This document shows positions 1 through 10,445 of a stretch of 64,000 bases of DNA, in pieces. Both the position numbers and the translations under genes were made by a program. The notes under the pieces are model-generated. The model made no database searches. It saw nothing but the letters and a program-made list of their open reading frames with translations, and was not told where the DNA came from. The DNA is from Daphnia pulex. Taxonomy: Eukaryota; Arthropoda; Branchiopoda; Diplostraca; Daphniidae. The DNA lies in NCBI RefSeq assembly GCF_021134715.1, contig NC_060019.1:7936001-8000000 (forward strand), given 5' to 3'. The first letter of the stretch is position 1, and each line of letters opens with the position of its first letter.

Positions 1-3000
1 TAAAGAAATAATAGCCCATTAAATAAAGAAGCCATGGCGAGAAATTGGGATGATATATTTACTTTAACTCTCCACAGGCGGTTACGTTTGTGGTAAACGC
101 CAACTGTTCCATTGGCTAGAGCGTAACCAAAGCAGTGATCGGTCAGGGCTATTAGAAATGTGACGGCGTCTGTTTCTTTCATTTCGGTCGTCATGCGACC
201 GTTTCTAAACAGACGTAGATTTCCATCGTCTGTTCCGGCCAGCAACTAATCAAACATTTAAAATCACCCTCCCCATTTCAACTAGGGTAAAACAACGAAT
301 TCCGGACAGCATCTCGGATACGCGAATGCCGGACAAAAAAGTCGATTTTTTCAATTTACAATTATAAAAAAACGACGAAATATTAACGAAAACTAATGAA
401 TGAATTTCAAAATATGACAGGGGATACACAATTGAGCCAAAGGGCATATAAAAATACGCTGTATTAATTGAGTTATCATGAAATGAAATTTCTCAATTTT
501 TCTATACGGCTGACAACTTTGGCTCTGTGTTGTCAGTTAGTAAACATATTTTACGGGGTAAGGAATTTCTAAGGTTAAAACAAGAAAAATCCCTTAACTA
601 ATTATATCAATCGATAGAGAATTGAAAGATCTACAATATTATATAAGGTTTTGTCGTTATTTTTAAGAATTTGCTTAAATATCGATGAAAATAGAAAACA
701 GGCCAAAACGCGAATGTCGGACAGCTGACGCGAATTCCGGACAGAAAATTTTGAAAAATTTCGATTTTCTGTTTTTTAATATGTCTATACATCAATCGAC
801 GCAGAATTGTAAGGCGAATCGATTGATGTGCAATGTTTATAAGTTTTTTTGTATAGTTTTTCCATTATTTAAAAAAAAAGATTTGAGCGACAAGAGGATC
901 GAATCTTAGCAGATCCAAAAAAGCTGTCGTCATAATTTTTCTTTCCCGTTCCACTTGTTTATCAATATATTTAAAAGGCGTAATAATTCAGTAATTTTAG
1001 TGAAAAAATTTTTGAAAAAAATCGAGCAGTTAGTTTTATAATGACTACCATTCCCCAAAATGGTGTATCTTTCGTCCGGAATGTTTCTTATTGTAAAATA
1101 ATTAAAGTCTTTGTGATTTTTAATTTAATTCCCTTGCCCGTAACCCCATTTTGCTTGAAATTCCCCCAAAAATGTTCGAAGGGCGTAAATTTTTTTTCAA
1201 AATCACTTATATGTAGCGTCAGTCTTGCTCCCATAAGGAGCCATGATGCGAATTCCGGACAGACTACATAGTCCGCTCGGTAATCGATCTTTATAGTTTT
1301 AGACAAGTATCGTTATGGCAGTGTGGGTTAAGGTCCGCTTGTAAACGTGTAGGTTGAACGTTCAAATCTCATAACTGCAATAACGTTAAAATTAAATAGC
1401 GTGATGGTAACAGTTAAGATTATTTTACTTATTTCAATAATTGTTACAATTATGTATTATTGAATATATTTATGGTTTAAGTAGAAGCCATTATTACGTA
1501 TGAACCTAGCTGATGTCCATATTATTTTTGTTTCAATATGTCTGTTGCTTGCTTTGCATTTCTAATTGTATGTACGACTAAAAGATTTTACTAAATCTTT
1601 TAATGCAGATTTACCCTTTGCAGGTATCGAACGTCAGTCCTTCCGCATGGTAGGCAGATGTTATACCGCTGTGCTATGTTGTTATAGATACGACGGATAA
1701 AGAGTAATGCAGTGTCAGTCATATTTTTTCCGTCTGCTGTCCAGAATTCGCATCAAGGGCTTTATGGGGAAAGAACCTTCATTAATTAGACGAATTATAT
1801 TAACGTCATGTTACCATTATGCAGCTAGACATAAAGAGGACTTAATTCTACATTTATTGATACCAATTTTTCTATAAAAATCTTAACTTAGAAATTCTAA
1901 GAAAATTTTCAAATTTCGGTGGTTTTCGGACATTCGCGTCACGTATGGGCGACTTTCTACTTTAATTTCTCCAGAATTCCAATACGGATTTCAATTTCGT
2001 TTTTTGTTTTAGAATTCTAGGCCTATTTGTTCTTGTGAAATTTAGTAAACGAAAGGGATTTTCAAAATATTAATTTTATGTTGTTAAGTCGTTTTGATCC
2101 CAGGTCGAAAAGTCTTGGCAGACGAAAACAGTTTTTGACAGCTCAATGTTTTGATTTTTTAAATCGAAATATCTCATAATACTTTCATTGCACTGTACTA
2201 TATGTCTTAAGCAATTTTACTAAGAATTAAAAACTGCATCGATTGATATAATTAGTTTTTAAAAATATTTCTGTCCGGAATTCGAAAAAATGTCCGGGGC
2301 ATTCGCGTTTTGTCCGGAAATTCGCATTTCGGGTTTACACACAAACGCCATAAGTCGGATCGCTGTCCGGCATTCGCTGTTTTACCCTAATTTTTAAATC
2401 AATAACTTATTGAATTGTTTATACATGGTTGTGGCCGTCACCGTCAAAATCGATGAGGGCCAACGCGGATACTTGATCGCTCATGACGTTCCAATAGCGC
2501 TCGTTTCCCTCCATGTTGAAGCACTGGAGGAAGCAATTCCCGCCGACAATGACGTTCATTTGATCTGAGTCATCGAAGGATCCTATGACAACGGCTCCAA
2601 CCCCATTTTCAATCTAGCACAAATATAATCGAGTTTCAAAAGACAATTTAAGGTCAAAACGCACTATCAACAAAATACTCAAATTTAGTTAACGATATGT
2701 TATATAATCTTCCAAACCTCTTTGCTCATGATGGTTTTATTTTCAGCTATGTCATAAATGAGTAAGTGAGATGTTGTTCCCAGGACAACAGCGGCAGGAT
2801 GCTGGGGGTGGTTGCAAAGAGCTGTGATATTTTGATCAATGTTCAAATATTGAATTTGATCCTGTTGAACTGGACTGGCATGTCGGACGAAAACCTGAGT
2901 CCATAAACCAAATATGGCCGAGATAAACGGCTCCATCAAGATATATAAAGATATAATGTAACAGGCGAGTGTTATTACCTTATTGGCACCGGTGGCACCG

Positions 3001-3113
3001 ACGCAGCTTGACGTAGTGATTCCAGCATCCACATCATCGCGAAATTTACAGATGGTTAATCGGCCGGAAAATACAGAGAGGTTCAATTCAGTGATGTTTA
3101 CGAGCGTCAACAT
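1..3113 (-). CDS. BBS2: Bardet-Biedl syndrome 2 protein homologue (BBSome subunit), 5' part
   Basis: BBS2 is a beta-propeller subunit of the BBSome, the coat that moves membrane cargo in and out of cilia. Exons that read in frame are 2979-3113 (45 codons from the ATG), 2718-2894, 2425-2613 and 63-245; the gene continues beyond the left edge. The first exon ends GATGANK and joins VFVRHASP, as in vertebrate BBS2 (TQTGKVFIHNP). Later landmarks are LNIDQNITAL, VVLGTTSHLLIYDI, IVGGNCFLQCFN and ALALIDFDGDG, all matching the BBS2 propeller in order. The start matches the family start in length. The donor after exon 2 (GAG|GTTTGG) is weak. The intron 246-2424 is far longer than its neighbours because it holds a mobile element. 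Other WD proteins are unlikely given the collinear match. The product call is strong; the exact splice sites are inferred. Confidence 0.88.
1311..1378 (+). other. tRNA-like sequence (pol III box A/B-like), inside the BBS2-intron element
   Basis: GTTATGGCAGTGTGGGTTAA resembles a tRNA acceptor plus box A, and GTTCAAATC about 40 bases on resembles box B. The first seven bases (GTTATGG) can pair with TCATAAC at the end. The D, anticodon and T arms do not fold cleanly, so a functional tRNA is unlikely. A tRNA-derived remnant is the simplest reading. Confidence 0.3.
1612..1685 (-). other. tRNA-like sequence (box A/B-like), inside the BBS2-intron element
   Basis: On the minus strand TAGCACAGCGG fits the box A consensus TRGCNNAGYGG closely, and CGTTCGATACC is close to box B. 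TCTGC and GCGGA could form an anticodon stem around CTACCAT. No matching T stem or acceptor is visible, so it is probably a tRNA-derived remnant. It faces the tRNA-like sequence at 1311-1378 in the opposite orientation. Confidence 0.3.
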
Positions 3114-4070
3114 GTTCTCTGTTGTTGGGTGTGTTGTGACGGAAGCGTGATGGTTGCCATGGTTACGAGAAATTCAAACGCGAATCTTCCGCGTTTAATT
3201 CAGTGTGGGTGAAATGTGTTTCAGTTGACATGTTCATTTGAACTTTGATACTAATTAAAAGGAGATGTTGGAGCGTATATTTCAAAAGGTGACGTGCCCA
3301 GTCAAGCAAAAAAAGCTGGCCTAATTTCAGTTCAGCTAACACGATCAATAAAAAAAATGTCTATAGCAAACCCGTTTTTCTGAATTTTTTTCAAACAAGA
3401 AAAATGTTGAGCTGAATTGAACGCCATAAAAGTGAAAATTACAGGTCAATAGCAGCAGCATGCGTTCTTCATTTTACAACTAAATTATCGCTTACAGAAT
3501 GTAAATAACCGTATAGCAGCCTAGCAGGAAACAATATAATTTTGACGGTTAGTTCCGTGTTGACCGGATTGCTCAGGCGTTACAAATGATTGGAAATCGC
3601 CAGGCGTTGTATCTTAAAAGTCAGCAATAGAAGCGAAATTCGTATGCGAAATTCCCCTTGCAAGGAATGGAACGTTGACTTCCACTACGCCACAAGAATA
3701 ACTGCGTTCAACATAAACGGACAAACGTAGGAAATTGCACGCTAATTTAGTAGGGCGTTGACTCACAAAATGCGGCTATAAAGAAAACGACGAAGTTTCA
3801 AAAATTTCATTTTTCTATCAACCGCATTTATTCCGTTTAAATTCAACAAATACAACATGATTCTCAACATATTTCCCTGTGTTACACTGTACAGACAAGT
3901 GTAAAAGGTTATTCTATAAAAGTTTAAATCATAATATTGACAATTTTAATTAAAGGTCTTTGTAAATATGTTATTTTGTAACATGATTAACAAAATTAAT
4001 TTTTGATCACTGAATGTTTTTGATAATAGAACGAGAGCGAGAGAGAGAGAAAATTAATAAGTCACGAGTG
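3114..4070. other. intergenic: BBS2 promoter and KIF17 3' flank
   Basis: Apart from the X-box there is no convincing gene. Short ORFs here lack codon bias or homology that I recognise. A (GA)n run lies near 4031-4050, just past the KIF17 stop codon. Confidence 0.5.
3153..3166 (-). promoter_or_regulatory. RFX X-box upstream of BBS2
   Basis: The minus strand reads GTAACCATGGCAAC, which fits GTNRCC-N(0-3)-RGYAAC exactly. It ends about 40 bp upstream of the BBS2 start codon. RFX factors control ciliary genes through this site in nematodes, flies and vertebrates. Function here is inferred from match and position. Confidence 0.75.
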
Positions 4071-7000
4071 TCAGGTGAATTTGATTACTGATGGTGTGTA
4101 GACAGGCAAGTTTGTCTTATCCTTGACAATGGAGGGTATTTGCCTTCCGCCAGAAGCCCCGACTGTCAAAGATTCCAAGCGTTTCGGCTTCCTGATGTTC
4201 CCGTTCATAAAAACCGCGTCTGTAAAATACACATTGCGTCGTTAAAATTCATCGGTTTCTTTACCTGCCGTAAAGAAGAATTATGGGTCCTGACCTGATG
4301 TCCAACCATTGATTTGGCCGGATAGAGCGTTGGGTGCACTCCACGAAGATGTCAGCGGCCCATTCACGTTTAAACCTCCTGAGTCATTTAAATAATCTAT
4401 GTGGGACAATGTAGTTGAAGACGGGAAACTATTGAGCGATGAGTGACTCAGTGAAGTTCCTTTCATTCCAGGATCTAAACTTCCATGACAAAACAAAAAA
4501 TGTTTAGTAGCAATTAGAAAGCATAATTTCTTATCTGCTTATCTTGTTGCAAATTGAGAAGATAGAGAAAATGGTAAGTGAATGAGCCATAGCGCCTTGT
4601 GAGAAGAGGCTTCGAACTGATTATTTTCAATCTAGCTCTTATTTTAAGCAGAGGTGGGCGGAAAGAATACGGATTTGTATGTAGTGAAAAATACCTTTTG
4701 CAAACTCTAATTAGATTTTAAGCTGTTTAATATCATTTGTATCGAAATAAAATTTAGATGGAAATAAAAAAGTAGTAAGAGGCCGAATCTTTTCAAAAAA
4801 AAAGGTAAAAGAGTTTGTGCCGTAACCAGGATTCGAACCTGGGTTACTACGGTTTTGTTATACGTTGTGATCCACAACGTAGGGTCCTAACCACTAGACG
4901 ATTACGGCTACAACTAATCGAACAGTTTTAGGATATCAACCAACTTGTGGAGCTAGAATTACCAACAAATAAAATTCTTGGTTTAATTTTTTTTTTTCAA
5001 AATCCATCAAAACATGCCCTAAATATATACAACTAACTACGTAAAAAAATAAAATATCAAAACCAACGTTTAGCTCGATGCACATCATTATTGACACGAA
5101 TGACGATCTCATTAGCGCGATTGGAAGCGAAATAACGACCGGCCAAGTTTTCAGCTTCTCCTTTTTTGAGTTTCTATTCGTATTTCAAATCAAAGTAGTC
5201 AAGTTTGAAAAATCGAAATATTAGTTGTTTAGTTTGGTGAAATGAAGAAAGTTTCATATTTCCAGTGTTATCGACAACAGAGTCAGTAGACCCTAGGTCG
5301 TTGCTCTTGTTGTCCGTTACCTGTAGTAGTCGGTCCTCATTGGGTACTTCCTCTTCTTCCCCCTCAGTGGTAGTTTCATACTGGCTGTAGGATGGAATAT
5401 TTGAAAAGGCTTCCCAATGAATACAAATAATTAAATTTCATTAATCAATCAAGATAATGCACAATGCTGTGAGAACAACTAACTTGCTGGTGGCAGCTTC
5501 ATTCGCATCAAGGTGACCTCTGGTATTTTCCAGCGTTTAAATTCGTCAATCCATACGCTCTGTTGCTTTATATTTTCAATATCACTAGGAAAGTTAAAGA
5601 ATAAATCTATATAAATAAGGTTGAAGCTTGCCGTTTAAATCAATTGCAAATTAAGCACCTATAATTTGAGTCTTTTCGAATGAGGGGCTGAACTTTAACA
5701 ATAATTTGATGTAGCAATATTAATTGCTGCTCCTGTCTGCGAATCGTTTCAAGATAATCGCTTCTTTCTGTTTCGAATTCAGTTTGCAAATCTTGAATGT
5801 CACGGTCCAAGGAACGGAGCTAATACGGAAGAGAAAATGTTATTGAAATCATAAAATGTGACGAAGCTCGTCCTACTTTCTGCTTGTATTTCTTTATGGC
5901 TTCCGTTTTGATCCGGACTTCTTGTTGGATGTCGTCATAGACTCGTAACAGCGCCCCATCTTCGTCTTCCGTTCGGGCCAACAGTTGCGCAAGCAAAGCT
6001 CGTCTCCTTTCAGAAATGTTTTTCCGCTTCCAGTGTCGTTCTTGGAATTCAAGATCGTTGGCCTTCTCACCACCAACCAAGTCGCCCTCGATTTGTTTCA
6101 ACCTTAAATCATAAAAAATTCCAGAGATGATGGGTTTTGAATTTCAAAACGGTCGTCTTTTTAGAGCTGGACGCTAGATGGCGTCCAGTTTAGCGGGACA
6201 TTCAATATTGACACAAAATGTAAACAAACGCATTTCTCAACCTAAATTTTGCTTACCTCTTGAGAGTTTCTTGTGCTTCTTCATCCAGTTCAACCTTCTA
6301 AACGAAAAATATTAAACAACTCAGGTATTGGCTAACAAATCAAAATCAAAATTGTTTAGTAGCTACCTTCTTTGAATTGTTAATCTTTTGCAAGTCGACT
6401 TCGTAGGCTCGACGCAAATTTTCCATCTCGACTGTCGCTTTGGCATTTGTTTCTTGCTCTTTTTCCACCTCCCGTTGAAGTTGGCGGATTTTCTCTTCGT
6501 ATTCTTTCTGTAGCTGCATTTTCTCTTGCTCAATTTCTGATTCCGATTTGACGCGAACAATCTGAGTCGGTTTTTGCTGATCAATCATCTGACTGAGTCG
6601 TTCGATTTCTTTCTGGTATTCCCTCAACATGGCATCTTTAGGGTCCTGATTGATTCTTGGTCGGTTTTGAATATTCTTGGCACGATTGGCGTATCGCAAT
6701 GTACTGAGCGTTTCGTCGTAATTGTCATCCGCCGGAGAGACGCAGGCGATCATCAGGGTTTTAGTATTTCCTCCCAATGAATCCTGTCAAAATTAAATTA
6801 TCAACAGAATTTTAATTGAATCATTTTGATCACTTCAATACCTGCAGGAGGCGAGTCAGTTTGGAGTCTCTGTAAGGAATGTGTTTCGATTTACCATCGA
6901 CCAAGGCAGATATGACATTTCCCAGAGCTGAAAGTGATAAATTAATTTTGGTAGCTTCCTTTAATCGATCTCCGGTGGCTCCTGTTTGATCAGAAAATTT

Positions 7001-8416
7001 CAAAAATAAGTTTTGCTTATTCTTTCAAAGTTGTAAGATTATTGTGTTCACTTTTGTGCGGATTTTTGCTGCTGCGTACCTGTTTTAGACTGACGTTCAC
7101 TTCCGGCCAGATCAACCAGGTTTAACTTCCCTCTGCGAATCGATTGTTTCTCGCCCTTTAAGTCTTGAACGGTTTCCATCATCTCCACGGAGATGGTAAA
7201 GAGGGAATGAGATCGGGACGAATCGGCGTTCATCAGAGTAGCTCCTACGGCTCGATTCTGAATTTTTTGAAAAATAGGTTCAGTAATTTCCATTCTTATC
7301 GAACCAATTTCATTCTTATATTTTACCTTCCAACCAGTTTCCATCAGACCTTGGCAGTCGGCAACGCTATGAACACTATGCTGGCTAAATGAATGTCAAA
7401 TTGCAATTTCAGTTTTTAAAATTCCTATCAGCAATGAAATATTCTAAAAAGAAATAATTAATAATTTTATATTACCTAAGATTGCCCACGAAAACTCCTT
7501 TATCGGAATTCTCTTTCAACTCCAACTTTTTCTTAAAATCGGGGCTCAGTAAATCGCGAATCTCCTCATCTAATTTTTTTTTAAACAAATCAAAATAAAT
7601 CAATTAAGAATACTTCAATATTACGCCAATTATTTGATTATACTGTAAATCTCTAGATAGGACGCGAATACGAGGTATTTCATTCCCTCTGCTGCGGCTA
7701 TACTCTCGAAGAGATGATCGAAAGCCCGCGGTAATATTCCCGTCTGATTCGGCGGAGACGTAACGCCCTGCATGGTGAAGCTTTTGCCGCTTCCGGTTTG
7801 ACCGTACGCGAAAACCGTAGCGTTGTACCCTTCCATCACCCCCTATTATATATAAACATGAACGAAAAATTCATATCTTAAAAATTGGAACGCGTTTAAA
7901 CTCCATTAGTGTTTTTAAAAATTTTGCCAACTTCAACGAGAGAGTAGCCGAAATCGGTGTAAATTTGCTCGGTGGTCGACGACTGGTCGTAGACGCCATC
8001 GAAGGTGAACGTTTTGGTCGTATCATTGATTTCATTGTGACTCGATGGTATGGCCAGCAAAGAGCACTGCAGCGTCGAAGCGTTGATTTGCACCACATTC
8101 TAATTACCTCTCAATCAAAACCAAGAATCCTTGTTTTAATAATTGACATCCGATCATCATCGTCATCCGAAAATTGAGCTGTAAAATTTGAAGTGCTGCT
8201 AAGGTAGAGTGTAAATTGAGTTGCATGTCAGCCGTGGAGTCACGCAATCCCGTGATAAATGAGCCGACAGGTGTGGCGATGATAAGCTTTATTTTACATG
8301 AGACCACATAGCACCACCGAATTTGGAAAAATCACCTTGCTGCTGAGCTGGTTTTCGCGCGCGTTCATCGGCCGGCATCGAACGATGACCCGCACGCTCT
8401 CGGATCCGGCAGCCAT
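4071..8416 (-). CDS. KIF17: Kinesin-2 family homodimeric motor KIF17/OSM-3
   Basis: KIF17/OSM-3 is a plus-end motor that drives intraflagellar transport in sensory cilia. Exon 1 (8336-8416) encodes 27 residues starting [18 protein letters not shown] and joins the exon ending at 8099 (NVVQINAS). The motor then reads in family order: [17 protein letters not shown], the P-loop [26 protein letters not shown] (switch I), [14 protein letters not shown] (switch II), [34 protein letters not shown] and the neck [14 protein letters not shown]. This neck and the [16 protein letters not shown] loop favour KIF17 over KIF3. A coiled-coil stalk follows (exons around 6346-6650, 5820-6101, 5690-5819, 5500-5600). 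The last exon encodes [14 protein letters not shown] and ends at 4071. All catalytic motifs are intact. A tRNA-His gene lies in the intron between about 4500 and 5065. An X-box lies 96 bp upstream of the start. Confidence 0.88.
4819..4908 (-). tRNA. tRNA-His (GTG) with a 19-nt intron
   Basis: The acceptor GCCGTAA pairs fully with TTACGGC, the T arm is CCAGG-TTCGAAT-CCTGG, and the D arm carries TCTAGTGGTTAGGA (box A). The anticodon stem CTACG/CGTAG encloses TTGTGG and a final C, giving anticodon GTG. A 19-nt intron at 4853-4871 sits after position 37, the canonical eukaryotic place. TTGTG of the anticodon loop pairs with CACAA in the intron, as tRNA splicing endonuclease substrates require. 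The gene lies in a KIF17 intron, same strand. A T-rich pol III stop is not obvious immediately downstream. Confidence 0.92.
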
Positions 8417-8511
8417 TTAGGTATAAGTTTTCACCGTGTGTCACTGGATACTCTACCTGTCAATATGAAAACAGGACAGATCGAATAACTTTGAAAGCAG
8501 CGCTCGATGTC

Positions 8512-8525
8512 GCCGTCATGGCAAC
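8512..8525 (-). promoter_or_regulatory. RFX X-box upstream of KIF17
   Basis: GCCGTCATGGCAAC on the plus strand matches the 14-mer X-box consensus RYYNYYATRRNRAC at every position. It lies about 96 bp upstream of the KIF17 start codon. X-boxes are usually within 150 bp of ciliary start codons. Function is inferred. Confidence 0.65.
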
Positions 8526-10394
8526 AATTGCACCAAGTGGGACACGGACTCACGAACCACCATCTATTATTCAAAAGGTAACCATTGGGTATCTGGCTCA
8601 CGCATGATACGCAATAACAGATCGAATTATAAATGGCGATTCCAATTTCCTATTTTTCTTTTGTTTTTCATTTAGATTAAATTACCGCAATAATCACACC
8701 AAGATTTTTCGTCTAAAACTGGATATCAATTTTTAGCGCGATTGTTAATTCGACGGATAATTATTTAGCGCAATATTATAAACAGACCTGCAATTAATAA
8801 AGATGGCCGATGAAATCTTTCCGGGATTTCACACAACATCACTTATACGGCCGGAGCACCAAGTCCAATCTCAATAACCCCTTCCGGTCCTATAAAAAAA
8901 CCAATAATCGTTCGGACTGAACGATATAGGCCCGTTCACTGTCTATACTGGTGTGATCGGGTATTTGGTTTCCACCCTGCCGGTTTTCTTGAGCCTACAC
9001 CGCCGACTGAAGTGGAAACGGTATTGTCGAGCATGCATTCCATCACAATTCACAACAAACGATCGTTGTCATGGATACCACTCTACGTTTGATATAGACT
9101 CATTTCCTTTGGTTATCCCGCCCCAACCGGACGATTATAGGATGACCGGCGGGCATTTTCCCTGTGTATACTAGCTCTAATTTGGCCGACATCTTCCAAG
9201 GTCACCTCTTGTCCCAACATCACCCATCCGCAATCGAAATGGGGACGTTTTTAGAGGTTTAAAAACGACGTTTCGAATTCATAGTTATCGACCCTTTTGT
9301 TTTCCAGAATATTTTTTAAAAATAAGACAAAAGTCATCTCAGATTTCGGGCGCCCCGGCCATCAGCAGCACACGCAACTCTCTGTGCGTGTTCACAACTC
9401 GTCCCATCTGGGTTTTTTTTCCCTCCATCCAGCTCTACGCTGGACGTACGCGCTGGTTTTGGACCCCCCCTCCAAAGTCTCGGGAGTCGTCGAGTAGTAG
9501 AAGGTGTCGGGTCGCTAATACGCATTCCTCCATTACACGTCACAACTAGCAGCAGGAGCAGCAGGCACTGCTGGTCTATAGCTGCATCTGTGTTGGCTGG
9601 CCCTGAAATAACACGCGCAGTTTCACCTAGACCAATAGGGGGGCCCCAGCTCAGCTCGGAGCGAGAGGGTTCTTATATTGAAACAAATCTTCATTTTTGG
9701 CTGGATTTTCTTTTTGGAATCGACGCAATTGAATCGAAGCGATATCCAATCCGTCTCCATTCGACACCACGAGAAACGGCCACCCAGAGCTTTCAATTGT
9801 GAAAATTTAGCTCATTCAAATAATTCTTCTCCTTTCGCTTTTAATTTAAAAGAAAAACGACATGCAAAGCAGCACACACACATATATACTACGTGGCCAC
9901 TTATTACCCGTTGTTGATTGGGGTTCGATAGTAAAGGGTTGCTGCTGTGTATGTAGCTCCGCCCCCATCGTCTTATAGCGTTCCAGACATTGCCACTTGA
10001 AGCCTATAAAAACCTTGTGGTTCCAATCGGCCAGCCAGCACATTGGGTCAGGCAGCCGAAAAAACTGGTGGTTTTTTGGCACAGACTAATAAAGTTGTTA
10101 CATTTTTTCTTTTTCTTTTTGAACTAAATTTTTTAAAAGTGACTTTGTACTTTCGTGAATCTTAGCGTAATGTCGTTCATTTGACTTGGGATATTATGCT
10201 AAGATAAACGTGAGCTCCAGAGTCACATTCGCCACGTCTATAACTTTCCGACCGGTTTCTTCTTGGGTTTTTTTTTGTTTCGGGTGACTTTTGGTTTTTT
10301 TGATTTCATGTTTTATTTTTTCCCACACACACACACACATACGCACACAAGAGTTTTGGAACGCTGTTATTCCCGCCCAAGCAGCTACTCGACT
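8526..10394. other. divergent intergenic region between KIF17 and DNAI3
   Basis: Roughly 1.9 kb separates two ciliary genes that point away from each other. I see no gene: the ORFs here are short and lack family signatures. There is a (CA)n run near 10324-10340. The region presumably carries both promoters and 5' UTRs. Confidence 0.5.
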
Positions 10395-10408
10395 GTTGCC
10401 ATAACGAC
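10395..10408 (+). promoter_or_regulatory. RFX X-box upstream of DNAI3/WDR63
   Basis: GTTGCCATAACGAC fits RYYNYYATRRNRAC at all 14 positions. It lies 38 bp upstream of the ATG. This is the third ciliary gene in a row with such a site. Function is inferred. Confidence 0.7.
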
Positions 10409-10445
10409 GCGTCGAGTTTGATAGTCACAAACTATTCCACCCGCC

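Larger units (their letters stand above)
285..2387. mobile_element. TA-flanked DNA element with inverted ends and repeated subterminal motif, in BBS2 intron
   Basis: The two ends are inverted copies: the left reads GGGTAAAACAACGAATTCCG and the right, reverse-complemented, GGGTAAAACAGCGAATGCCG, continuing GACAGC in both. Each is bordered by TA (283-284 and 2388-2389), as expected for Tc1/mariner-type insertion. Inside, a motif close to CGAATTCCGGACA recurs about ten times: forward near 294, 330, 710, 730 and 1247, reversed near 1740, 1930, 2270, 2290, 2312 and 2365. No long ORF is present, so it looks non-autonomous. The superfamily is not certain. Confidence 0.7.

Noticed and set aside
9072-9085. 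Third X-box-like site (GTTGTCATGGATAC) between KIF17 and DNAI3
   Set aside because: Fails the consensus at one of the constrained positions and lies more than 600 bp from either start codon.
9297-9917. Overlapping ORFs in the KIF17-DNAI3 intergenic region
   Set aside because: Three frames are open at once over short spans, as in GC-rich promoter sequence; none shows a domain.
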